A DNA stretch of 64,000 bases. It comes from Mesostigma viride. Lineage: Eukaryota; Streptophyta; Mesostigmatophyceae; Mesostigmatales; Mesostigmataceae. The position numbers and the translations under genes were made by a program. Under the pieces are notes generated by a model that did no database searches, was not told the DNA's origin, and saw only the letters and a program-made list of their open reading frames with translations. Shown piece after piece: positions 44,991 to 54,798 of this stretch. The stretch spans positions 61,335 through 125,334 of the forward strand of contig RPFO01001109.1 of the NCBI GenBank assembly GCA_009746045.1, in the 5' to 3' direction. Every line of letters starts with the position of its first letter. The first letter of the stretch is position 1.

Positions 44991-45720
44991 TATTTAGGTG
45001 AGGGAGAACTGCGCGGGTGCCACCGCCTTCCCCACTCACGGGACAAGGCGGCTCCCCCGTGCCAGTCCTGCTCACCTTCCCCTCCCCTGAGGACAAGCAG
45101 CGCTTCCTTTCTCGTCGCAAGAGGTTGCACGACCTCACCTGGACGCTGGACGACGACCTGAGTCGACCCCCGCGCTCAGCAGCAGCAGCAGCGACGCGAC
45201 CTGTGGCCCGGCTGAATACCTTCGCCACAAGCAGGGGCCCCAGAAGCCCAAGGTGTACTGGAGGGGCGGGGACCTGATGATCAACCACAAGATGTGGACG
45301 CCCCCTGCATGCGGGCTAGAATATCCATATAGCTTGTAATAATTGTTATAGTCACTGCTGCCCTGGCAGCCATGCCTAGAGTGGTTGCCTAGCCGTGCTA
45401 CCATACCTAGTCATGTGCACTGCTATATCAAGGAGACAACCAGCGCAGGCCAGAAATCGGGAGAATCCGGACCATGGTAGCTCGAGCCTGCCGTTATCTT
45501 GTCCGCGTGTTCGAGTCGTTCAGGATGATGAAGATGAATGGTGATGGAAATGTGTAGCCTTGTGCATTGAAATTATGGCTGGCTTACGTGTAGAGCGATT
45601 AGATGACCTAGACGGTGGGGCCGGAAACACTGCTATATGAACGCACGGTACACAACCAGCCATAGCCTTATAGCTTAGCTCGATCTTGTACAGCCAAGCA
45701 TGCTACGACCTGGCTGTGAT
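44991..45720 (+). mobile_element. ORF1-only LINE copy, 3' part
   Basis: The plus strand encodes the end of the same ORF1 protein as at 8078-8644 (LLTFPSPEDKQRFLSRRKRL; HDLTWTLDDDL; VYWRGGDLMINHKMW in a neighbouring frame), followed by its 3' UTR. It is 5'-truncated and has at least one frame change. A 199-bp retroposon fragment is inserted in its 3' UTR at 45429. Confidence 0.7.
45429..45627 (-). mobile_element. retroposon fragment, 199 bp, with 11-bp target duplication
   Basis: On the minus strand it ends with the constant 3' end TTGTCTCCTTG. The flanks are CACTGCTATAT (45418-45428 and 45628-45638). It is the same sequence as 15393-15591. Confidence 0.85.
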
Positions 45721-46071
45721 CAGCTTACTTGCCCACGCTCCTTGTTATGATATGCTCACACGGGTCCGTTATTGCATCCACAGAATTCGCCGGATTGTGT
45801 ATCGTGTCCGATTGCTGTGCAGTGGCATGCCTCCGGCATGAAGGAGAAAGGGGGTCTCTGCCCTTCCTGTTGTGCACTCCGGTGAGCACTCTGTGACTCC
45901 CCAACGGGAGCACGAGTTTAAATTGATTAATTTCTGAGATGGGGTGAGATCTGCACACTCCAGGATAATTTCGCAATTCTCGCCCAGTTAGGGAATTCAG
46001 AGCGCCGCAAGGAGGTGCACCACCTTGTTCTGTAATCTTCATCCAAACAAAGGAGAGGCCTATACCTCTTA

Positions 46072-47076
46072 TGGGGTTGGAGATTAGAGTCAAAACTGAG
46101 GCGATGGTGATTGGGGCTTCCAGTCGCGGCCCGCCGAGCTGCCGCGGCTGCTAGCATGATTGAGTATAGTAGACGGGATCGACGGAGGCCCCGTTTCGTG
46201 ATCGCTTCAAACTGCTGGGGAGCACATGCTTCCTGACACCGCCGACGATGTGGACACCCGCATCGGCCTGGCCTGGGCTAGGCATAGTTAGCTCAAAACA
46301 TACTGGCACTCGAAGGCCCTCGGCGAGCACGTACCGCAAGCGCATGCTCCTAGCAAAAGGATCTGGTCCTCACGGTGCTCACGTATATCAAGGAGACAAC
46401 CAGCGCAGAGGCATGGACGCTCACGGACAAGGTCGTGCTGGCGGCCATGCAAGCTAGATGGCACGGTAACCAGGATGCTCCGTCAGGCCCTGAATGTAGG
46501 GTTTTCCACGCATAAGTCTTTAGAATCTTTGTACCAGGGCATGCCTCGCATTTCGGACGAGATTAGACAGCGTAGGATAGCATTCGTAGGACATCTTGCC
46601 CGCACCAGCCAGGTAGACACCGACCCCGGTCTGGCCGGCCCCCAGCGGCTTGGCCAGCCAGGGCAGCATATCCTGACCTGGCTTGGCCCCAAGGACATTC
46701 CTAAGAAGGTAGGCAAACATGTCATGACCTACGGCCACAGCAGTTGCTGGCTGACCTAGTGGTCCCAGCTCAGTTTGAACATCGCATTCACTCCCTCTCT
46801 CTTGCTTGGACTGCTATGCAGGACAAGAAGAGCTAGGTGGAAGACCGGCCACTGTCCAGGCTCATACGCCCGCCCCTGTGGGCAAGCCCCCTCCCCCCAA
46901 GCGAAAGGGGCGCTTTGCTGAGTAGAATAGGTAGGGTTTTCTAGATTAGATTAGCTTAGAGTTAGATTAGCTCGGTTTCGCGGCTTTGCCCCTCCTCCAT
47001 CCATCCACAGGAATATATGCTATGTACATGATCTCCCAACGGAGTCATGTTATAATTTAATTTAATATAATTTAAT
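46072..47076 (+). mobile_element. LINE ORF2 3' part, 5'-truncated, with 10-bp target duplication
   Basis: The flanks are ACCTCTTATG (46062-46071 and 47077-47086). Reading frames give GLEIRVKTEAMVIG (post-RT region), RRIAFVGHLARTSQVDTDPG and GLAGPQRLGQPGQHILTW, then a 3' UTR and a TTTAATTTAATA-type tail. The copy has several frame changes. A ~20-bp piece of the TTGTCTCCTTG retroposon sits inside it at about 46387-46407. Confidence 0.85.
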
Positions 47077-47250
47077 ACCTCTTATGTCTTCGGCCTAGCT
47101 GATCACAAAATGTGTGCAGGCCCCGCTGGCGTGCTGGACTTCTCCGGGCCTCACCAGGTAAGGAGGTGCTGGCCAGCTTATAATTGCGGCTGGCTGGGCA
47201 GGCAACAGCCCCGCGCTAGGGCCCCGGGATGCCGGTGTCTACCTGGTAAG

Positions 47251-49169
47251 CAGTGTTTTTGCTAACGTACCGGAACCGGTAATTCTCCGGTAAATACCGG
47301 TGCCCCCCCGGCCGACCGGTAAGCCCCCCCCGGCCGACCGGTATGCTATATGCCAAGCAGGAACCCCCCCCCGGCCGACCGGTATGCTATATGCCAAGCA
47401 GGAACCCCCCCCCGTTCGACCGGTATGCTGTGTTCAGAGCAGGAAACCCCCCCCGTTCGACCGGTATAAGCCATTGTGACTTGTTCGGGCTGCCCTGGTC
47501 GACCTGGAAGCTTTAAATGCCGGCCGGGGTTCCCCGGTTTCCCCGTCAGACAGAACCGGTACTTATATACTGACTATAACACAATATCAATTTCTATTAG
47601 TTAAGGTTGACTATTCCCGGCATTTACAAAAAGTTTGCACATTGCTGCCATGCTAACACCTCCACGAAATGTAAACTCCGACACAGCAGAGCCCTGCTGA
47701 ATGCCCGACAAAAACCAGGGTGCAAGGGAATGAAATCTCGCGATGGTCCGATCGCAGCTAGAACATACCTTACTGATCAACATAAAATAGTGGTGCCTGA
47801 CCCTCAGATGCAGTATTTAAAAAATAATCATGGGCAACGGCTCGTCAAGGCTAGGCGATTTTGCACAAACATCAACATTGCTTGCTCGCGACTTCATCAG
47901 CTGGCGTTCATGTTGCCCACTTAAAATACCGGTGTGAGCTTGACCAGCACAAAATGTTGTTGCTGTTGTTGTTGAATGTTGCCACGCAATGGGCAGCAGA
48001 GATTTGTAGACTGTTGTTGGACGTACTACAGTAACAGTAACTGTTGAGGACGGGCTACAGTTTCAACTTCAACTTGTGAGTAGATCGATGTTCCGTACCC
48101 AAGTAACAAAAGGCGTGGGGCGGTGCAGGTCTGACCCTACAACGAATGGGTCAGCACTGGGCAGCCGGCAATTAGTCCAGTCTGTCAAATGCGTAGACGA
48201 GACTGGTAGAGCGGGCCGGGTAATAAATGCGCTGCAGACTGCAGACCTGCAGTAGGTACGCAACACGATGTGAAGGTGCTGAGCCGCAAAACGTTGATGA
48301 AGTTCACGGCAGTCGAGCCAGCTGACTTTGTTTTGCGTGTTTTCTAATCCTGCATTATTCGATAGTGCGCTAGAGAAGCGAATCATGACAAAGAAGAAAG
48401 AGCCCCCGATTCCCCTGGGCTACAAATTCAAAGACCATTTCTCACGAGGCGGTGGCATTTTAACCTTGGCCGGCAGTGCAAGCGGTCGGCGGGCTTTGGG
48501 CACGGTCGTTACAGACCCGACCAGGCGCAGGCAGGCATCGAGTTAGAAGGGGACGTTAGAAGCGAGCGCATGTGAAATGGACGGACAGGAAGCTGCGCCG
48601 GCCCGGCGGTAAAACTGGGAACCAACATACAAAGAAAGCCAAGATGGCACTACCTAGCGGTGACGAAGAACCTGGTCCTCGTTTTTATAGAGGAACCGGG
48701 TCTCCTGAGGTAGCTTTTCCAACTTCCAATGGCCCATGGGTGTAGGGTGCATGCAAACAGGCGGCATCATGTTTAATAACTTACTTAGTCAGGCCGCGCC
48801 ATGTATGGGTGAGCCAATGTGAGAGCTATACACTGCCTACCGGCAATGCGTACTATGTTTTGTAGCCTCCTATTGTTACCATGTGCACATGCTTGTATGC
48901 ATGCTAAGTTATCATCGTCGCGTGTCTTAGTAGGGCTGCCGGCTGCCGGCTGCGTATACCCCGGTATGAGAATCAGGGCACAAGCAGCCCACTAGGGGCC
49001 TATGGCAAGGCTTCAGAGTTTAGGATAAATTATATAACTGTATAAGAAATCCTATTGGGATTTTGTTTAAAAAAAAAAAAAATCGCCCCCGGCCTCGGCC
49101 GCTTCGCGGCCTCGGCCGGGACCCTTACCGGAATTACCGGAACCCCCCCACCCCTTAGCAAAAACACTG
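47251..49169 (+). mobile_element. hAT-type DNA transposon, 1.92 kb, non-autonomous
   Basis: Ends: CAGTGTTTTTGCTAA at 47251 and its reverse complement ending at 49169 (15 bp perfect). An exact 8-bp duplication CTGGTAAG flanks it (47243-47250 and 49170-49177). The subterminal zones are rich in ACCGGTA/TACCGG words and C-tracts. Small ORFs inside (47607-47924; 48385-48546 reading MTKKKEPPIPLGYKFKDHFS) may be transposase scraps, but no domain is recognised. Confidence 0.85.
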
Positions 49170-49264
49170 CTGGTAAGCTCGTGCGAGGTGCACAAACAAA
49201 AGTCCACACGATCTTAAGTGAGACAACGATATCTATAAATTGAGACAACTATAGCACGTTGTCG

Positions 49265-49445
49265 CATTGAAAAAAAGTAAATTATAACATGTGACTCCGT
49301 GGGGGATCATGCAGCACGTATTTCCTTGCTTGGTGGATATGGAGGTGAGCGAAGCCGCGAAACCTAACGAAGCTAGCTAACTCTGATCTAAGCTAGAAAG
49401 TCCGGCCCAACTACTCTCCTCAGCAAAGCGCCCCTTCCTACTGGA
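49265..49445 (-). mobile_element. 5'-truncated LINE 3' end
   Basis: Reverse complement of the 3' UTR found at 46920-47070 and 50280-50480, from the TTATAATTT tail to the GGGGCGCTTTG word after the ORF2 stop. No clear target duplication was seen. Confidence 0.75.
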
Positions 49446-49489
49446 GTTAATTACTGGGGGGGGCCTTGCCCACACGTTGTCTCATCGAT

Positions 49490-50490
49490 CTGCATGCAGG
49501 CGCATAGAGTTGTCCCATTTGCAGGCGCATGCAACTAATAGTTCCAGCCATGAGCAAGGACCTCGACGGGACAGGGGTCCCGTTCCGCGATCGCTTCAAA
49601 CTGTTGGGGAGCTGGCTCCCTGACACCGCAGACGATGTGGACATCCGCATCGGCCTGGCCTGGGCCAGGCTCCGTTCGCTCAACACCTACTGGCGCTCGA
49701 AGGGCCTGGGCGAGCACCGCAAGCGCATGCTCTTCAAGGTCCTCGTCCTCACGGTGCTCACGTATGGCGCCGAGGCGTGGACACTCACACCCACACTGGC
49801 CCAGCTAAGCTCGACGGCACGGTTTACAGGATGCTCCGACAGGTCCTGAACGTAGGGTTCTCCAAGCGCCCGTCATTAGAGTCTTTGTATCAGGGTATGC
49901 CTCGTATTTCGGACGAGATTAGGTAGCGCAGGATAGCATTTGTAGGACACCTTGCTCGCACCAGCCAGGTCGACACCGCCCTTGGTCTGGCCGGCCCCCA
50001 GCGGCTTGGCCAGCCAGGGCGGCATATTCTGACCTGGCCTGGCCCCAAGGGCACTCCCAAACGGGTAGGGAAACATGTCACGAACTACATCCAGATGTTG
50101 CTGGACGACCTAGTGGTCCCAGCCCAGTTTGAATACCGCATCCACTCTCTCTCCCTTCTTTGGACTGCCATGCAGAACAAGACGCGGTGGCAGAAGATTG
50201 TCAAGGCTCACACGCCAGCCCCTGTGGGCAAGCCACCTCCCCCCAAGAGGAGGAGGCGTTTTGATGAGTGGTGTAGTTAGGATTTTTCTAGACTAGATAG
50301 ATTAGCGTTAGGTTAGTTCGATTACGCGGCTCGATCCCTCCACTCCACCCATCCATCAAGGAATATCAAGGAGACAACCAGCGCAGGCCAGAAATCGGGA
50401 GAATCCGGACCATGGTAAAATATGTGCTACATGATCTCCCAACGGAGGCATGTTATAATTTAGTTTAATTTAATTTTAATGAGCAAGGAT
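49490..50490 (+). mobile_element. LINE ORF2 C-terminal part with 3' UTR
   Basis: The frames encode VPFRDRFKLLGSWLPDTADD, LTVLTYGAEAWTLTPTLAQL, then RRIAFVGHLARTSQVDTALG, PTNYIQ-like and RWQKIVKAHTPAPVGKPPPP ending KRRRRFDEWCS at 50280. At least one internal stop and one frame change are present. A 52-bp retroposon piece is inserted in the 3' UTR at 50367-50418. The tail is TTTAATTTAATTTTAA. Confidence 0.8.
50367..50418 (-). mobile_element. 52-bp retroposon piece
   Basis: Carries the constant end CAAGGAGACAACCAGCGCAG (reverse of ...TTGTCTCCTTG). The empty site is seen at 51240-51250 (GGAATATGTGCTACATGA). A short AATAT duplication flanks it. Confidence 0.8.
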
Positions 50491-50597
50491 AATTTTTTCC
50501 CATTGGTCCTCAAGGTCCGTGAATATCAATCATATGCCATTGCAACGTAGGTAATTCGGAGCGCATCCGGTGATATATACATGTGATCAATATTCAA

Positions 50598-51298
50598 TGG
50601 ATGTTGCCTTCAGAATTTAGCCATGCAAGCCATGCCTATAATGGGACCCCCATGGATGTTGCCGACAGGTCTTGAACGTAGGGTTTTCCAAGCGCCCGTC
50701 ATCAGAGTCTTTGTATCAGGGCATGCCTCGTATTTCGGACGAGATTAGACAGCTACCATGGTCCGGATTCTCCCGATTTCTGGCCTGCGCTGGTTGTCTC
50801 TTTGAGATTAGACAGCGTAGGATAGCATTTGTTGTAGGACACCTTGCTCGCACTAGCCAGGTCGACACCGCCCTTGGTCTGGCAGGCCCCCAGCGGCTTG
50901 GCCAGCCAGGGCGGCACATTCTGACCTGGCCTGGCCCCAAGGACATTCCTAAAAGGGTAGGGAAACCTGTCACCAACTACGTTCAGATGTTGCTGGACGA
51001 CCTAGTGGTCCCAGCCCAGTTTGAGCACCGCATACACTCTCTCTCCCGTCTTTGGACTGTCATGCAGGACAAGACGCGGTGGAAGAAGATTGTCAAGGCG
51101 CACACGCCCGACCCTGTGGGCAAACCACCTCCCCCCAAGCGGAGGAGGCGTTTTGATGAGTAGTGTAGTTAGGATTTTCTAGATAGGCTAGCGTTAGTAT
51201 AGTTCGATCACGCGGCTTCCTCCACCCCATCCATCATGGAATATGTGCTACATGACCTCCCCACGGAGGCATGTTATAATTTAATTTTTTAATTTTTT
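50598..51298 (+). mobile_element. LINE ORF2 C-terminal copy with 3' UTR
   Basis: After a short ORF1-LINE 3'-UTR-like scrap (50598-50660), the frame reads VLNVGFSKRPSSESLYQGMP and PRISDEIRQ, is interrupted at 50753-50803 by a 51-bp insertion, and continues HLARTSQVDTALGLAGPQRL to VGKPPPPKRRRRFDE at 51163. The tail is TTTAATTTTTTAA. Confidence 0.8.
50753..50803 (+). mobile_element. 51-bp retroposon piece with 12-bp target duplication
   Basis: The insert CTACCATGG...TTGTCTCTTT sits between two copies of GAGATTAGACAG (50741-50752 and 50804-50815). The other LINE copies in the window show the single, uninterrupted target. Confidence 0.88.
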
Positions 51299-51620
51299 AA
51301 TGGATGTTGCATTAAGAATTTAGCCATGCTATGCCATGCAGAGAGATGCTCTCTGTCGAGAAGCCATGTCCTAGCTCTTGTATAGCCATGATGATCTTCC
51401 TGAGTCCCCCGTGCCAGGATCCCCCCCTTAGGCGGGTTGAACCTTCAGAGACAGCATGGTGGTGCGGGTGCCCTGGTGCACCTAGAGCAAGGGTAGCTTA
51501 CATTCCCACCCTTGCATGAACTAGCCTAGGATGTATTAAAAGCCATATGCCCCTTCTCAGGGACATGTGCTACATTGACTCCCCACGGAGTGATGTTGAT
51601 AATTAATTAATTAATTAATC
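51299..51620 (+). mobile_element. ORF1-only LINE 3' UTR with AATT tail
   Basis: Matches, on the opposite strand, the 3' UTR at 7567-7900 (words GCCATATGCCCCTTCTCAGG and AGCTTACATTCCCACCCTTG) and ends in an AATTAATT tail. Confidence 0.8.
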
Positions 51621-54360
51621 AATATTCAAACCTGCTTCAAATACTCAAACACATGCATGTTTGTCTCACGTGAATATTTCATTTGGGGAGGCCCACACTA
51701 AATCACTAATCGAAAATTACTTGGGAAATGTTGTCTCGGGCTGATGGACATGTGTGCCCCTCAATTGCGGAGTTAAATTGGATGTATAATTGAATGAAAT
51801 ACATTATTACATTCCATGCATCGATGCTCGAGTCATCGCGATATCTGAATATCTTACATAATTACAGACCCATCAATTGGAAGATCAGAAAGCTCCAGTG
51901 CATCTGCTCTACGACCGGACGTCTCAATCGTACGTAGTGCTTTCGAGTTATAATTACCCTCAATGTATGTCTGGAAAATCCACGTGCAGGCAGTGTCAAA
52001 TGCATGGTATATGAACTAGTTATGTACATGTCAAGATGATGACAGTCAAGCGAGGCCATACATGTTGACGGACAAGTGAGCCTGTAGACCTACGTCGATC
52101 CCCAGTTCCTCGATGTCGTGCGCAGCCCCGATATCATCAGATTTCCAATCCCCAACGGCCGTCGGCTCCGCAAAATCCACGTTCGCGATTAAACAGTGCA
52201 ACCGCGAGGGCCGTTCTAACTTGTAATCCACCTATATAATGGGCTCCGTCTCGTCACCGTGCGTTCGCATCAACAGGACAGCCACGGGTGTCGCGACGTC
52301 TCGGACGCTGTGCACTACACGCATCATCTCGGTCATCGCAGCCGTCGAGCACGTCACAAGCATCAATTATTCTCTGGACGAATTCTCGTGACCGTGTTGA
52401 TATTAATGTCTGCCAACTTCACGACTGTGAACAGCAGCCTCACGCACGTCCGGTCCATCCGACTCCGTCAGGCGGTGTTGCGAATGGCGTCCTGCGTGCA
52501 AAAACCAGTACATGAAGGACAATAATGTTAGCCCGTTAGACAGATTTGTCTGTGGTTCCGCTTACAGCAGTACTAATCACCCGTTACGCGGATTTCGGGC
52601 AAGTGGGTATCCTCCTACATTACATGTATCCAATTATGGACGGGAGATTTAAAATGGGAAACAAGTATCAGCGAACCCAGAATCAAGGTATCCACGCAAC
52701 GGTTTTGAAGAAACGGCTATGTACATATAGACACAATGAACTGAACAAAACTTTAGTAGCTCACTCGTCGTTCACTTGTTAGTCGTAACGGAGGCAGTCA
52801 TTCAGTCAGTTTGCAAGTTCAGTTGGCAAGTACGGAAACACACGCAAGTGCGTAACGGAGGCAGTCAGTCAGTCAGTTTGCAAGTGCAGTTGGCAAGTAC
52901 GGACCACCAACCGCGTGTGTACGTCCATGATATCGCAATAATATAATCAAGAATAACAGGGAACGGTTAATGTATCCTTTACGCAGCTTTTTCGTTCAGG
53001 GCATGTTGAAATAACGAAAGTGGGGTCAGGTGTTCGAACCTTCCAAGTGCCGAATTTTTTACGAACCAGCGCATTCACGAACCTTGCACTGGGGACGCGG
53101 TGGACGTGTACCATTACCCCGGCCTAATTCTAGCATTGTACACAAGGGGCGGTGGCTAGCAGTAAAGAAGGGCATCCTAGTCATAACGCTGGGCAAGTTT
53201 AAAAGCACCAACGGCCGTTGAGTAGGAAAAAAAAAGAGCAGGAGAAGAGCACGTCGACGTTTCAACAGCAAGACAAAAATATTGAACCCCGAGTACCAAT
53301 GAAAATGCTTTCATGCATGTCCACCCCGACGAGGCACAAATTCATGCATGCCCACCCCGACGAGGCACAAATTAATGAACGACAGATTTCTCACCCCCCC
53401 CCGGCACATGGAACAAGTGCCATCGCACGCACACACTTTGTAGACAGGAGAGTTTCGAGAGTCCAACGGCCGTTGGCTCGGAGAAATTGACAGTACACCA
53501 GTAAAGACATTAAAATTATCACTTTGTTGTCTTATGTGTGCCGTGTCATTTCCCAAGGTCAAAAGCCGTCAACTTCTGCACCTCTTGTCCCTCCCACCCG
53601 TACGCACTAAGCATGCCCACCTTACACTACCACATGTGGCTCTTGAGAAAACTCCCCCCGACGATGCACATGTGCCATTCACGCACACACCTTCAGACAA
53701 GGCTATCAGTTTTTCGAAGTCCAACGGCCGTTGGCTCCGAGAAATGCTGTTACAACTCAAAATTACAATGGTGACATCCACGAGCTAGTGGTACGCCGAA
53801 CAAGTGCTTGTATGACATATGGCGACTGCCCGTGAGGAAAAGTCCACCACCACACACGGTCAGTTTTTTGAGTCCAACGGCCGTTGGCTCCGAGAAATGC
53901 TGTTACAACGCAAAATTACAATGGTGACATACATGAGCTAGTGGTACGCCGAACAAGTGCTTGTATGACATATGGCGACTGCCCGTGAGGAAAAGTCCAC
54001 CACCACACACGGACAGTTTTTTGACTCCAACGCAAGAACAGACGTAATGCACACCAAGTGACCAAGTGGCAAGATAAAGACACCCTTGCCAATCTCTACC
54101 CACAAAAACTTAGCCCCGAAATCCGTAGCCCCGAAATCCGTGATTGATTTGTACATTGTAGATGACAATGCAGCGATCACATGTATTCTGAAACCAACAC
54201 GTTTTTACCTAGTTATCATGGTAACCAATTTATGGTTACCTAGTTATCCATGGCTAGAAAGTTGTAAATACACGATGTGGCCACACACGCCATAGATGAA
54301 AATCATAACCAGATCACGCACATGATCATGGAAGGGGACTCTATTGATCTCAAAAAAGAA
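51621..54360. other. unassigned region with short tandem duplications
   Basis: No gene family is recognised. A minus-strand ORF at 52046-52231 (LHCLIANVDFAEPTAVGDWK, DIEELGIDVGLQ) reads like protein but is unassigned. Tandem duplications lie at about 52786-52912 (~69 bp), 53313-53372 (~28 bp) and 53722-54028 (153 bp). The palindrome CAACGGCCGTTG occurs four times (53209, 53464, 53722, 53875). Confidence 0.4.
53722..54028. repeat. 153-bp tandem duplication
   Basis: Two near-identical copies start CAACGGCCGTTGGCTCCGAG at 53722 and 53875 and run through ACAAGTGCTTGTATGACATA to AGTCCACCACCACACACGG. Confidence 0.85.
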
Positions 54361-54368
54361 AGCTCAAG

Positions 54369-54430
54369 ACACCCTACACCCTACACCCTACACCCTACAC
54401 CATACATCCTACAACCTACACCCTTAACTC
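54369..54430. repeat. telomere-like heptamer tract (CCCTACA)n
   Basis: Four good CCCTACA units followed by degenerate ones. The unit differs by one base from the plant-type telomere CCCTAAA. It lies 370 bp from the start of the satellite. Confidence 0.7.
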
Positions 54431-54460
54431 TCCACCCTTAGCTTACGTGACCTTTTTTTC

Positions 54461-54529
54461 GGAGAAATGTCCGAGTGGAATGCTATGTATGGGGTAACTT
54501 TCCCAAGGGTTCGAATCCCTCTTTCTCCA
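54461..54529 (+). pseudogene. tRNA-Ser relic lacking the anticodon arm
   Basis: GGAGAAA at the 5' end pairs perfectly with TTTCTCC at the 3' end, followed by A. TGTCCGAGTGG is a good D-arm/A box, AGGGTTCGAATCCCT a perfect T-arm/B box, and TGGGGTAACTTTCCCA a class II variable arm. At 69 bases it is about 18 short of a normal tRNA-Ser, and the missing part is the anticodon arm. No anticodon can be read. Confidence 0.7.
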
Positions 54530-54639
54530 TTAGAGTTTTGTTTAGCTTCTATTCTCGTCTACACATAATTCACACGAAGTACGCTTGCAAATACTTTATT
54601 ACTATTTTGTTTGATATACTACACTAATATTATAATTGT

Positions 54640-54798
54640 TGTGTGTGTGTGTTGTTCACGTGTGCGTGTGTGTGTTGTGTGTGTTGTGTGTGTTGTGCGT
54701 GTGCGTGTGCGTGTGCGTGTGCGTGTGCGTGTGCGTGTGCGTGTGCGTGTGCGTGTGTGTGTGTATATAATTTTTTGTTGTGTGTGTGTGTTGTGTGT
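54640..54798. repeat. GT/GTGCGT microsatellite leading into the satellite
   Basis: Runs of TGTGTGTG, TTGTGTG and (GTGCGT)n precede the first 40-bp satellite unit. Confidence 0.9.
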
